A DNA stretch of 64,000 nucleotides from an uncultured Muribaculum sp. (GTDB lineage Bacteria; Bacteroidota; Bacteroidia; Bacteroidales; Muribaculaceae): contig CAJUMZ010000014.1 in NCBI GenBank assembly GCA_910587665.1, positions 9,725-73,724 on the forward strand. Reading direction: 5' to 3'. Below, piece by piece: positions 1 to 9,852 of this stretch. Every line of letters begins with the position of its first letter. The first letter of the stretch is position 1. Below the pieces are notes generated by a model. The model searched no databases. It saw nothing but the letters and a program-made list of their open reading frames with translations, and had not been told where the DNA came from. The position numbers and the translations under genes are program-made.

Positions 1-917
1 GCGAGGATATCCTTTTGGTGCTGCCCGTAAGAGGGCATCAACACCGAGCGGTTCATAACCAAGAAATTGGCATATGTCGCAGGAAGCCTCATCCCGTCTT
101 CATCATAAACAGCATCAGGCAGAGGAAGTTCAATCAGGTTAAACCTGTCGCCGTCAGGAGTAGTCATCTCCATCAACTGGCGTTTCATCAACTGAAGGCT
201 TTCGTAATGCTCGTCAGAGGGATCGTCACACCCAACATATAATATAGTGTCATTCGGGGCAAGCCGGGCAAGTGTATCGATATGGCTGTCGGTATCATCA
301 CCCGCAAGATAGCCATGGTCAAGCCACAAAACTTTACGCAGATTAAACCGTTCAATAAGCCAACGCTCTATTTCATCGCGCGACATTCCCCCGTTACGGT
401 TGGGCGATAGAAGGCATTCGCTCGTAGTCAGCAGCGTTCCCTTGCCGTCACTTTCTATAGAGCCGCCTTCAAGCACAAAACCCAGACAGTTGACATAATC
501 GCCCCTCAACGCTCCCTTTTTATATAGAAAAGACGTGACAAGGTTATCCTTGTCGGCGGCAAACTTAAGTCCCCAGGCATTAAACTTGAAATCGCAAAAT
601 GCGACTCTTCCACACCCCGTAAGCGAGATAGGGCCAAAGTCGCGAGCCCAAGTGTCATTAGTCGGGGATGTAACGAAAATCACATTGTCCATTTTCGCCC
701 CTGCCGATGCCAGACAACCGCGCGGAACCTCGACGTCGGGAGCAACGATCAATACCTTTTCCTCATCAGCAATAGCCTTCGCAATCCGGGTAAAACACTC
801 CGTGACCTCATCAAGCATGTATGCCCAATCTGTGTCACGGTGAGGCCACGCAAGCATCACCCCGTCTTGCTCCTCCCATTCGGCAGGAAGCCTCTGTTCT
901 TGGCGACATTCACTCAT
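1..917 (-). CDS. aguA: Agmatine deiminase / peptidyl-arginine deiminase family protein, C-terminus cut by window edge
   Basis: Predicted to hydrolyse agmatine to N-carbamoylputrescine and ammonia in the cytoplasm, a step of polyamine synthesis. I translated the minus strand from the ATG at 917. The first ~305 residues are present and the C-terminus, including the expected catalytic Cys, lies outside the window. Visible family signatures are EWEEQDGVMLAWPH near the N-terminus, TWARDFGP, EGGSIESDG and a GDDTDSHID segment carrying the conserved His and Asp of the guanidine-modifying fold. The start overlaps the stop of the upstream small gene by 8 nt (ATGAGTGA), so the two are probably translationally coupled. 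The family assignment is firm; agmatine rather than another guanidino substrate is inferred from the family's usual annotation in Bacteroidales. Confidence 0.88.
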   Translation of the reverse strand, partial: MSECRQEQRLPAEWEEQDGVMLAWPHRDTDWAYMLDEVTECFTRIAKAIADEEKVLIVAPDVEVPRGCLASAGAKMDNVIFVTSPTNDTWARDFGPISLTGCGRVAFCDFKFNAWGLKFAADKDNLVTSFLYKKGALRGDYVNCLGFVLEGGSIESDGKGTLLTTSECLLSPNRNGGMSRDEIERWLIERFNLRKVLWLDHGYLAGDDTDSHIDTLARLAPNDTILYVGCDDPSDEHYESLQLMKRQLMEMTTPDGDRFNLIELPLPDAVYDEDGMRLPATYANFLVMNRSVLMPSYGQHQKDIL

Positions 918-1143
918 CGTAGTCATTGAGAGCGTCATAGATTGAATCCTGCGATTCGATATATTCGTCACAATAGTCGAGAAAACCCATCTTCTCCGAG
1001 CTACCTACCGCATCACACCATTCACGGTATTGCTCGCGCAGCTCTGCGTCTTCATGAATTAGTTTCTTAAACTCCGCCTCAGCAATATCAAGGCTTCTGT
1101 TTTGCCTGATAATATCCTGAAACAGCTCAGTTATATCTTTCAT
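910..1143 (-). CDS. Small acidic protein of unknown function, coupled to agmatine deiminase
   Basis: A 77-residue protein, strongly acidic, with no signal peptide or membrane segment. It begins MKDITELFQDII and ends in a run of acidic residues (YDALNDYDE). Predicted mostly helical from its heptad-like spacing of hydrophobics. I recognise no domain. Its stop codon is embedded in the start of the downstream deiminase gene (8-nt overlap), which argues that it is a real, co-translated gene rather than a chance ORF. Two -7-like boxes lie upstream on the minus strand. A regulatory or chaperone-like partner of the deiminase is conceivable but nothing in the sequence shows it. Confidence 0.75.
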   Translation of the reverse strand: MKDITELFQDIIRQNRSLDIAEAEFKKLIHEDAELREQYREWCDAVGSSEKMGFLDYCDEYIESQDSIYDALNDYDE

Positions 1144-1189
1144 AATCTCAGTTTCGATAACTTAAAGTGTTAGTTTTAGTTAAGGTCTG

Positions 1190-1213
1190 CAAATTTAAGC
1201 ATCGTCAAATTTA
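1190..1213 (-). promoter_or_regulatory. Two candidate -7 boxes for the small gene and deiminase
   Basis: Two perfect matches to the Bacteroidota -7 consensus TAnnTTTG on the minus strand: TAAATTTG at 1197-1190 and again at 1213-1206. They lie 47 and 63 nt upstream of the start at 1143. Which one is used cannot be decided from sequence. Confidence 0.5.
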
Positions 1214-1346
1214 CAACTCTAATCCTACTTCCACAAATCTTTTCACAATTTTAAAGAATTTATCCGACATTTGTCACCTTAGGGCAAACTACAACTACGG
1301 CGAATATGTTATAATAATGAATAGTAACTTGTAAGTTTTAAGCCAT

Positions 1347-1949
1347 ATGAGATTACTTTCCGCCATATTAGTCATCTTGATCACGACTTTTTGCTCATGC
1401 AGCTCATCTTACTCAGTCGTGAACAGTGAAACTTATGATGATGCAGGGCTTGAAAGCCACAAAACATTTCATATTGTCGATCTGAAAATGGGAGCCCTCC
1501 CTCCCCACATGGACCGCCTAACTTACGAAAACATAGTTTCGGCAATACGCGGAGAGATGCTTGAACGAGGCTACAAGGAATCACCCGGGTCTCCGCTGCT
1601 CGTCAATTTTGCCGTGACCATCCATGACGAGACGGTACTCTCCCCGTCAGGTCATGAATATGATAACGGGCCCTATTATTCCGGCACATATCCATGCTAT
1701 ATCTACCCGAAGGATCATTATTGGGATGACTATTTCCTCGACGCCGGCGTGATAGACGACATCTATGAAGAGGGCGTGCTGACTATCGACATCATAAACA
1801 TCAAGAAAAAAGAGACGCTTTACACATCTTCCGTCGCATCCATCATGGACAGCTATGGAAATTACCGCGATGTCACGGAGATAGGCAAGGCGGTTACCAA
1901 ACTGTTTAGCGACTATCCTGTAAGACCGTTGTCTCAATATAGCCGTTAG
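1347..1949 (+). CDS. DUF4136-type lipoprotein
   Basis: A 200-residue exported protein. The first ~20 residues form a hydrophobic signal ending in a Cys-rich stretch (TTFCSCSSSYSVV) that fits a lipoprotein signal peptide, so it is probably anchored in the periplasm or outer membrane. The remainder has the DUF4136 pattern: a YDDAGLESHKTF segment, then RLTYENIVSAIRGEMLERGY followed by a beta-rich half rich in Tyr and Pro. DUF4136 proteins have no assigned biochemical role. It is monocistronic: its stop is followed by the promoter of prfA. An overlapping inverted repeat at 1960-1989 may serve as its terminator. Confidence 0.8.
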   Translation: MRLLSAILVILITTFCSCSSSYSVVNSETYDDAGLESHKTFHIVDLKMGALPPHMDRLTYENIVSAIRGEMLERGYKESPGSPLLVNFAVTIHDETVLSPSGHEYDNGPYYSGTYPCYIYPKDHYWDDYFLDAGVIDDIYEEGVLTIDIINIKKKETLYTSSVASIMDSYGNYRDVTEIGKAVTKLFSDYPVRPLSQYSR

Positions 1950-1959
1950 AAGGTTGAAA

Positions 1960-1989
1960 TTCCGCGGAATATTTCGTAACTTCGCGGAA
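1960..1989 (+). promoter_or_regulatory. prfA promoter -7 box inside an inverted repeat
   Basis: TAACTTCG at 1977-1984 fits the Bacteroidota -7 box with one change and lies 18 nt before the prfA start. It sits between two copies of a TTCCGCG/CGCGGAA motif (1960-1966 and 1983-1989), which could form a stem and terminate the preceding gene. Confidence 0.5.
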
Positions 1990-2002
1990 AATATATAGAA
2001 TA

Positions 2003-3108
<1,106 letters not shown>

Positions 3109-3112
<4 letters not shown>

Positions 3113-4131
3113 CAACTCCACGCATAAACCCTCCGTCAAGGAGCAAGGATGGCGACCATAGAGTAAGCCTTACGACGATTGTATGTTCAATCGTCGGTAT
3201 CGGCATTGTGCTTGCTTTTGTGATCGTGTTTGGAGTTACTGCATTTTTTAAATATTTAAAACAAACCCGCATTGACCGTGAGAATGAAATTTCTGAAGAA
3301 AGACGATCTCGCTATGTGACCGATAAGCTCAATTCCGGGGAAGAGTTCAGCGTACACGACATAAACAAGACAGACGGCGACAGCTACGTATTTCAGATTG
3401 ACTCCGACGGCTTTGCCCCTATACCGGCGAATGCCTCTCGCATAAAACCGTTTCTATGTAGGATAGACAACATGGTCCCTGATTCAGCCGGCTGCATATC
3501 GATCAAGAGCGAAGAAGGCCTTACTGCGCGTTTACCCATCGACAGTCTTGTGTTGCATAATGCCGACAACCGGTTTATTCCGCTTTCACTGCATTTTGAA
3601 GACGATCCGGGTCTGTCGGCTACACTTACCTATATAAACGCCGATATATATCACCACGCTGCCGCCGACACCCGGAAATATCATTCCTATATTGTATTTG
3701 TAAAAGGTTTCATCGTTGAATCGGGAAACAAAACGGATAACGGCGCAATGTTCATTAACCCGGTCATGGACAACGACGGTGATGACACCATTTCTACTTT
3801 CGCATTGCCTGACGACTTCGCGCCTGTCGCACATGGGGCGACCGGAGTCAGGCAATTTGTATGTCAAGTAGATAATATTGTTCCGGGTAAAGACGGAAAA
3901 GTATTGGTAGGCACCACCAATGCACGTGCATGGCTAAACATTGACAGCCTTATAAGAAAATCAGACAGCCCATTCCAACCTATATTCCTAAAAGTCAAAG
4001 GGAGCAATGATATTGTAGAGCTTACCGAAGTGAATATCACTACAAGAAATCAAAGAAAGGGAGGCAAAAAATCGTATAAGGCTATCATAAACGGATATGT
4101 TTACAGTAAGAATACTAAAAACTCAGAATAA
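3109..4131 (+). CDS. Membrane-anchored protein with two tandem copies of an unknown domain
   Basis: I place the start at the ATG at 3109, which overlaps the prfA stop by 4 nt, rather than at a longer upstream reading; this gives 340 residues. Residues ~20-50 form one transmembrane helix (VCSIVGIGIVLAFVIVFGV), followed by a charged linker. The extracytoplasmic part contains two related units: RIKPFLCRIDNMVPDSAGC... and GVRQFVCQVDNIVPGKDGK..., each followed by a (I/L)DSL segment and a beta-rich tail. I do not recognise the family. Its stop overlaps pyrF by 1 nt (TAATG), so it is translated as part of the prfA-pyrF operon. There is one Cys per unit at the same place, which might pair or be fortuitous. 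Confidence 0.85.
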
Positions 4132-4961
4132 TGAAACGTGACCAATTAGTAGAAAACATCCGCAGGAAAGGCTCGTTCCTGTGTGTCGGACTTGACAGTG
4201 ACATCAATAAACTGCCACGCCACCTGCTTGACACCGACGACCCGGTGTATGAATTCAACAAGGCTATCATTGACGCCACGGCGCCTTACTGTGTCGCCTA
4301 TAAGCCTAATCTCGCATTCTATGAGGCGACCGGAGCACAGGGCTGGATAACTCTTGAAAAGACTATCCGCTATATAAAACAGAATCATCCCGATCAATTT
4401 ATCATCGCCGATGCAAAGCGCGGTGACATCGGCAACACCTCAAAGCTATACGCACGCAGCTTCTTCGAGCATCTCGACGTCGATTCGATAACTGTAGCAC
4501 CCTATATGGGTGAGGATTCGGTAACCCCTTTTCTCGGCTATGAGGGCAAATGGGTGATCCTGCTTGCCCTTACATCCAACAAAGGCTCCCGTGACTTCCA
4601 GTTTATCGAAGACAAGTCAGGCAAACGCCTTTTCGAGCATGTAATCGAAACATCGTCAAAGTGGGCCGGGCCGGAAGAGATGATGTATGTGGTAGGTGCC
4701 ACACAAGGCGAAATGTTCAAGGACATACGCAAGGTTGCGCCGGAGAGTTTTCTACTTGTGCCGGGCGTGGGTGCACAGGGAGGCAGCCTGTCGGAAGTAG
4801 CTCGCTACGGCATGATCAAAGATTGCGGACTTCTCGTAAACTCATCACGCGGCATAATATTCGCGTCGCAGGATAAGGACTTTGCAGAAGTTGCGGGAAG
4901 AGAAGCTGCTAAACTGCGCGACGAAATGTCTGCATTGCTGAAAGAAAGCGGCGTAATCTGA
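4131..4961 (+). CDS. pyrF: Orotidine 5'-phosphate decarboxylase, type 2
   Basis: Catalyses the last step of de novo UMP synthesis, decarboxylating OMP. At 276 residues it belongs to the longer type 2 subfamily. The catalytic signature ADAKRGDIGNT contains the essential Lys (K96). CVGLDSD near the N-terminus and VPGVGAQGG near the C-terminus are further active-site loops of this TIM barrel. It ends the prfA operon and is followed by a clear hairpin terminator. Confidence 0.97.
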   Translation: MKRDQLVENIRRKGSFLCVGLDSDINKLPRHLLDTDDPVYEFNKAIIDATAPYCVAYKPNLAFYEATGAQGWITLEKTIRYIKQNHPDQFIIADAKRGDIGNTSKLYARSFFEHLDVDSITVAPYMGEDSVTPFLGYEGKWVILLALTSNKGSRDFQFIEDKSGKRLFEHVIETSSKWAGPEEMMYVVGATQGEMFKDIRKVAPESFLLVPGVGAQGGSLSEVARYGMIKDCGLLVNSSRGIIFASQDKDFAEVAGREAAKLRDEMSALLKESGVI

Positions 4962-4983
4962 TATTTCAAAGAATTTATTGTAC

Positions 4984-5025
4984 GGGGATGAAGACGTGAC
5001 TCACATCACGCCTTTGTCCCCTTTT
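4984..5025 (+). terminator. Terminator after pyrF
   Basis: GGGGA at 4984-4988 pairs with TCCCC at 5017-5021 and an inner CGTGA (4995-4999) pairs with TCACG (5006-5010), followed by a T-rich tail. Confidence 0.7.
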
Positions 5026-5045
5026 GTTTTACAGCATATTTGTGC

Positions 5046-5090
5046 ATAAGCGGTAAAATAACACGCTCAACCACTATAAAATACGGCACA
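5046..5090 (+). promoter_or_regulatory. Conserved element upstream of the kinase gene (copy 1)
   Basis: ATAAGCGGTAAAAT at 5046-5059 and TACGGCACA at 5082-5090 recur, in the same order and orientation, at 8324-8362 before pgk. The two halves, read on the minus strand, resemble each other (TACCGC and TGCCGT), as in the paired half-sites bound by LytTR regulators. That the adjacent LytTR regulator binds here is inference. Confidence 0.45.
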
Positions 5091-5119
5091 TAATGCAACT
5101 GCGCTCATTAAATTTTTAT

Positions 5120-5127
5120 TAACTTTG
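5120..5127 (+). promoter_or_regulatory. -7 box of the histidine kinase gene
   Basis: TAACTTTG, a perfect match to the Bacteroidota -7 consensus, 34 nt before the start codon at 5162. Confidence 0.6.
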
Positions 5128-5161
5128 TATTACAAATTTTCATTAAAACCACACATTATCT

Positions 5162-7219
5162 ATGATTTTTCGGGGAAATGGCGTTTTAAATAAAATCACA
5201 CATAATGCAAGAATTATACCTGCCTCTTTGCCGGGCATCATTGCCTGCATAGTAATGCTTTTTTCATGCACACCAAGAGAAAGCGTTGCTGACCATACCA
5301 TTCCGGAGGCAGTCAAGGAGATTGACGACTCGATCAATGCCGGCTCGCCACTAACCATACAACTGATCGACAGGAAATTATCCGAGGTAAGTGACAGCGA
5401 CCTGTACTATGAGATATATTTCCGCAAACTAAAGCTGATGGCAACGGTAGGCAACACTCCACCCGACAGCATGAAATGGGACTCCATGGAGGCATATCTT
5501 GAAAGTCAAAAGCCTACACCTCATATCAACAATGTAAAGGCATCGCTTTACAATCTTAAGGGATTCAGCTATCACAAATATCAGTATGACCCCTATGCCA
5601 CCCTCGGCTTTTACGGAAAGGCATACAATGCACTCCTCAACAGTGACAGGAAACAGGGTCTCCCCGACGTGTGTGCCAACATTGGAGACATCTATGTCGA
5701 CCTTAGCGACATGCCAATGGCGGCACAGTGGTACCGCCGGGCACTTTTCTTGTCCGACTCGCTCCAATTACCCGAAAATGAGAAGCTATCGCTTCATACC
5801 GGTCTTGCAAGAATATGCCAGAACATCGGCGATCATGAAAGTGCAAAATGCAATTTCGAGAAAGTACATAAGCATATCGGCGAACTTGCGCCCAACATGC
5901 AGATATATTTTCTTAACAATTACGGCAATTTCCTATATTATACCGGCGACTATCCCACTGCAGAAAAGATATTTTTACGGTTGAAAGCGATGCTTGAGTC
6001 CAACGGCCTTGATGACGGCATGGACATGATGGTCTGTCGCATAAACCTCGCCGACATATACCTGAATCTCCACCGCAAAAACGAGGCAATTGAAAATCTT
6101 GAACAAGCTGAGGCATATTTCAGAGCCACCGGAAATGACACGGGCATATATTACGCCAACACAATACGTATAGGCATCGCCCTGCTCGACAATGACACAA
6201 AAGCGGCTCGCGAGGTAATAGACAATGAAAACATACAATCACAAATCGATTTCAATCTCGTCAATATACGCCACAGATATCTCGTGGATTATTTTGAGAA
6301 GAGCGGCGACTTCCGCAGCGCATTTTATGCCTTGAAAGCGCGCCAAGCACATAATGACTCGCTCAACCACAATATCACCAACATGCGCACGTCTGACATC
6401 ATGATGCGCTATTCCCAGGATACACTCGCCCTCCACCACGCCATAGCCCTGAAAGAAAAAGATGTGGTAATAAATCAGGCTCGCTGGGCAATTTATGCCA
6501 GTATAGTCACCATAATCATGATAGCGATAATGTCGCTATACATAATAACCCTTCTCAGAAAGCGCCGTCTACAAGCCAACATTGAACTGATGAACATAAA
6601 GCTGTCAAGCGTCAGAAACCTTATCTCGCCTCACTTTATGTTTAATATACTCAACCATACAGTTGCAAAAGCCGACCCGGAAAAAGCGGCGGAACTGGTA
6701 TCGCTCATAAAGTTGATCAGAGAAAATCTTAAAATGTCAGGACGCCTTTACGTAAGCCTAAGGGAAGAGCTTGACTTTGTCAACACCTATCTCGAAGTGA
6801 TAAAACGTGATTGCCAACTGACTGTAGTGGAACAGCTTCCCGACAATACCGTCATGAACCGGTTGGTAATCCCGTCAACATTTATATTGACCCTCGTTGA
6901 AAATGCGATAAAACACGGACTATACGGAATAGATGGAGAAAAACGCCTCATAATATCAGTGACCGTTGACTCAAGCTTCTATACCGTAAAGGTAATCGAC
7001 AATGGCAGAGGCTTCGACATACGCCGCAATTCCGCCTCGGAAGGGGGTACCGGGCTTAAGGTGGTGAGAAGCACAATTGCCATCCTGAACAGGGAAAACA
7101 GACACAAAATATCTTTTCATATATCAAACCTTGCCGATAAAGAAGGCAATATAACCGGATGTGAGGCTACAATCACAGTCCCGGTATCATTAAAGACCGA
7201 AAACGGCAAAGAGAAGTAA
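5162..7219 (+). CDS. TPR sensor histidine kinase of the LytS/YehU (HisKA_7) type
   Basis: A 685-residue membrane-bound sensor kinase. The N-terminus carries a signal or lipoprotein-like segment (IIACIVMLFSCTP). Residues ~80-410 are a helical tetratricopeptide-repeat region, predicted periplasmic, probably the sensing part. One transmembrane helix follows (WAIYASIVTIIMIAIMSLYI, about 440-465). The cytoplasmic kinase core has the His-box ISPHFMFNILN with phospho-acceptor H491 and an ATPase domain with N-box ENAIKHG, DNGRGFD and GTGLKVV. Kinases of this type pair with LytTR regulators, and one follows 32 nt downstream. The signal sensed is unknown. Confidence 0.93.
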   Translation: MIFRGNGVLNKITHNARIIPASLPGIIACIVMLFSCTPRESVADHTIPEAVKEIDDSINAGSPLTIQLIDRKLSEVSDSDLYYEIYFRKLKLMATVGNTPPDSMKWDSMEAYLESQKPTPHINNVKASLYNLKGFSYHKYQYDPYATLGFYGKAYNALLNSDRKQGLPDVCANIGDIYVDLSDMPMAAQWYRRALFLSDSLQLPENEKLSLHTGLARICQNIGDHESAKCNFEKVHKHIGELAPNMQIYFLNNYGNFLYYTGDYPTAEKIFLRLKAMLESNGLDDGMDMMVCRINLADIYLNLHRKNEAIENLEQAEAYFRATGNDTGIYYANTIRIGIALLDNDTKAAREVIDNENIQSQIDFNLVNIRHRYLVDYFEKSGDFRSAFYALKARQAHNDSLNHNITNMRTSDIMMRYSQDTLALHHAIALKEKDVVINQARWAIYASIVTIIMIAIMSLYIITLLRKRRLQANIELMNIKLSSVRNLISPHFMFNILNHTVAKADPEKAAELVSLIKLIRENLKMSGRLYVSLREELDFVNTYLEVIKRDCQLTVVEQLPDNTVMNRLVIPSTFILTLVENAIKHGLYGIDGEKRLIISVTVDSSFYTVKVIDNGRGFDIRRNSASEGGTGLKVVRSTIAILNRENRHKISFHISNLADKEGNITGCEATITVPVSLKTENGKEK

Positions 7220-7251
7220 AACACCCACTTAATTTATCTACTCAATTAATC

Positions 7252-7998
7252 ATGAACGCTATAATCATTGACGACGACCCGGTGGCGATCGACTCGCTAA
7301 GGAAAAAACTTGCAAGCTATCCTGAGATTTCAATAATCGCAACCGCGACAAACGGGGTCGAAGGGCTTGAAGCTATAATACAACAAAAGCCGGATATCCT
7401 TTTTCTTGATATAATGCTACCCGATACATCAGGCATAAAAATCCTCAACTCACTAAATGAAATGCCTGAAATCCCGTCATATGTGGTAATATACACCGCA
7501 CACAACGACTACATCTTGCCGGCTTTCCGGAATCATGCCTGCGACTGCCTTCTCAAGCCAATTGACGACAGTGATCTCAAGATAGTCATGGACCGTTTCA
7601 GAGATTATATTGAAAAGGGGCATACGCGTTTTTCCGGAAAACGCGGCAAGTCATCGTCAGATAAACTGATATTTTACACCAACACCGAGGATTTTCGCAT
7701 TGTGCCGATTCAGGATATCTGTAACTTCAAATATTCTCCGGAACACAGATGCTGGCATGCCATCGCCGCATCATCCAATAAACCGATGCCTCTTAAGCGC
7801 AATGTTTCAAAAGACGCCATTCTCGATATCGACGAATGTTTTGTACAGGTGAGCAAACGCCATATAATAAATATAAACTACCTTATGGAAGTCAAAGAAG
7901 GGATTTGTCGGTTTTACCCGCCATTTGACAAAATTGATGACGTGAAAGTCGGGAGAATGTTCCGCAGGAAACTCATCAATCATTGCTGCAATCTGTAA
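7252..7998 (+). CDS. LytTR-family response regulator
   Basis: A 248-residue regulator. Residues 1-120 are a receiver domain with the acidic pocket (IIDDDP), the phosphorylated Asp at D53 in FLDIMLPD, and the conserved Lys in LLKPIDD. Residues ~135-245 are a LytTR DNA-binding domain (DFRIVPIQDICNFKYSPE..., FVQVSKRHIININYL), which binds paired direct repeats. It forms a two-component system with the preceding kinase, probably one operon. A repeated sequence element is found both before the kinase gene and after this gene, a possible target. Confidence 0.94.
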   Translation: MNAIIIDDDPVAIDSLRKKLASYPEISIIATATNGVEGLEAIIQQKPDILFLDIMLPDTSGIKILNSLNEMPEIPSYVVIYTAHNDYILPAFRNHACDCLLKPIDDSDLKIVMDRFRDYIEKGHTRFSGKRGKSSSDKLIFYTNTEDFRIVPIQDICNFKYSPEHRCWHAIAASSNKPMPLKRNVSKDAILDIDECFVQVSKRHIININYLMEVKEGICRFYPPFDKIDDVKVGRMFRRKLINHCCNL

Positions 7999-8323
7999 TT
8001 CTCAAAAAAGCAGCACCGCAAATCGCACCATTCAGCAGGATGCCGGCAGACGATTTTTTCTCGCCAATGTCGACATCCTGCCGGTTAAGGCATCTCAACC
8101 CGCATGATGCAGGAGATTCAATAAACAATTGTGATTGATTTTAAGTGTGTCACGGCAGTCACTTTTATAAATGACTGCCGACACATAGTATCGATTAATA
8201 TATCAATGTCTCATGTACTTTGCACAACAAAGGTACGAGTAAAATTCCACTAAATAAAACCGCCTCAGTCCATGCAATTATATTATATGCGGCTTTTCAA
8301 GTTTATCTTGCTTTATAAGATGG

Positions 8324-8362
8324 ATAAGCGGTAAAATTATCCCGACAAAAAATTACGGCACA
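8324..8362 (+). promoter_or_regulatory. Conserved element upstream of pgk (copy 2)
   Basis: ATAAGCGGTAAAAT (8324-8337) and TACGGCACA (8354-8362) repeat the element found before the kinase gene, with the inner spacing shorter by 6 nt. Candidate regulatory site; direction of control unknown. Confidence 0.45.
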
Positions 8363-8458
8363 GTGCATCATACGTCATAGCAGCCTTATTAAGCAATTTT
8401 AGCGTATCAGCCACATATTATTTACCTTCGTAAACGCTGTTAATCCACAAATTTACAT

Positions 8459-8466
8459 TAAATTTG
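8459..8466 (+). promoter_or_regulatory. Candidate -7 box of pgk
   Basis: TAAATTTG fits the -7 consensus perfectly, 57 nt before the chosen start. A second, weaker box TACCTTCG lies at 8423-8430. Confidence 0.5.
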
Positions 8467-8522
8467 CACTGCATAAGATGTAGAAAAAACAGACATTATT
8501 GACACTTAATATATTAACCAAA

Positions 8523-9776
8523 ATGCAAAAGATTGACAATTACAATTTTGCCGGAAAGAAGGCAATAGTCAGAGTAGACTTCAATGTACCTCTGGATGAG
8601 AATGGCAAGATTACCGATGACACCCGCATCCGCGGAGCTCTTCCCACCCTCAAAAAGATTCTTGAAGATGGCGGAAGCCTGATCATCATGTCACACATGG
8701 GCAAGCCCAAAGGCAAGGTTAATCCTAAATTCTCTCTCGCTCAGATCAAAGACGACGTGGCAAAAGCTCTTGGTCACGATGTAAAATTTGCTCCCGACTG
8801 CGCCAACGCAGAAGAGGCTGCCGCCAACCTTAAGCCCGGCGAAGTGCTTCTCCTCGAAAACCTCCGTTTCTATCCAGAGGAAGAGGGTAAGCCCGTAGGA
8901 ATCGACAAAGAAGATCCCGGCTACGAGGCTGCAAAGAAAGAGATGAAAGAGCGTCAGAAAGAGTTCGCAAAGAAGCTTGCAAGCTATGCTGACGTTTATG
9001 TAAATGACGCATTCGGTACCGCTCACCGCAAGCACGCCTCAACCGCAGTGATCGCCGACTACTTCTCTGCCGACAACAAGATGCTCGGCTACCTAATGGA
9101 AAAAGAGGTACAGGCTGTCGACAATATCCTTAAGGACATCAAGCGCCCCTTCACCGCAATCATGGGTGGCTCAAAGGTATCTACAAAGATCGGTATCATC
9201 GAGAACCTCATGGACAAGGTTGACAACCTCATCCTGTGTGGTGGTATGACCTATACATTTGCAAAGGCTCAGGGCGGCAAGATCGGTAACTCAATCGTTG
9301 AGGATGACAAGCTCGACCTCGCCCTTGACATCATCAAGAAAGCTAAGGAGAAGGGCGTAAACCTCATCCTCGGCACTGACTGTGTTGCAGCCGACTCGTT
9401 CAGCAACGACGCCAAGACAATGGTATGCCCCTCCAACGATATACCCGACGGTTGGGAAGGCCTTGATGCAGGTCCAGTTACCCGCAAGGCATTTGCCGAC
9501 GCTATCCGCCCCTCAAAGACTATCCTTTGGAACGGTCCTGCCGGCGTATTTGAGTTTGACAACTTCACCGCAGGTTCCCGCGCTATCGCCGAGGCAATCG
9601 TAGAGGCAACCGACAACGGCGCATTCTCGCTCGTAGGCGGTGGTGACTCTGTCGCTTGTGTTAACAAGTTCGGTCTTGCCGACCAGGTATCTTACGTATC
9701 TACCGGCGGCGGTGCCCTTCTTGAGGCTATCGAAGGCAAGATACTCCCCGGAGTTGCCGCAGTACAAGGCAAGTAA
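8523..9776 (+). CDS. pgk: Phosphoglycerate kinase
   Basis: Transfers phosphate from 1,3-bisphosphoglycerate to ADP in glycolysis. The start is the ATG at 8523 (MQKIDNYNFAGKKAIVRVDF), as in other Bacteroidales; an in-frame TTG further up adds residues that do not belong to the family. The 417-residue length is normal. Visible signatures are RVDFNVPLD, the substrate-binding Arg in LLENLRFYPEE, GGSKVSTKI, and the C-terminal nucleotide-binding GGGDSVA. Codon use is noticeably optimised compared with neighbours, fitting a highly expressed gene. It is monocistronic, ended by a strong terminator. Confidence 0.98.
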   Translation: MQKIDNYNFAGKKAIVRVDFNVPLDENGKITDDTRIRGALPTLKKILEDGGSLIIMSHMGKPKGKVNPKFSLAQIKDDVAKALGHDVKFAPDCANAEEAAANLKPGEVLLLENLRFYPEEEGKPVGIDKEDPGYEAAKKEMKERQKEFAKKLASYADVYVNDAFGTAHRKHASTAVIADYFSADNKMLGYLMEKEVQAVDNILKDIKRPFTAIMGGSKVSTKIGIIENLMDKVDNLILCGGMTYTFAKAQGGKIGNSIVEDDKLDLALDIIKKAKEKGVNLILGTDCVAADSFSNDAKTMVCPSNDIPDGWEGLDAGPVTRKAFADAIRPSKTILWNGPAGVFEFDNFTAGSRAIAEAIVEATDNGAFSLVGGGDSVACVNKFGLADQVSYVSTGGGALLEAIEGKILPGVAAVQGK

Positions 9777-9798
9777 TCTAATTGCAACGCTTTATATA

Positions 9799-9838
9799 GA
9801 GGATGCGTCGGGTCGTCTCTGACGCATCCTCTTCTTTT
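9799..9838 (+). terminator. Terminator after pgk
   Basis: An 11-bp perfect stem, GAGGATGCGTC (9799-9809) with GACGCATCCTC (9821-9831), followed by a T-rich tract. Confidence 0.9.
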
Positions 9839-9852
9839 ATTCAGGACAAGAA

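Larger units (their letters stand above)
7999..8522. other. Long intergenic region between the two-component operon and pgk
   Basis: No convincing gene. It contains an 8-bp inverted repeat GCAGGATG/CATCCTGC (8035-8042 and 8074-8081) and a stronger hairpin, TGTGTC-AC-GGCAGTCA (8146-8161) with TGACTGCCGACACA (8172-8185), either of which could terminate the upstream operon though neither has a strong T tract. The second copy of the conserved element (8324-8362) and candidate pgk promoters follow. Confidence 0.6.
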
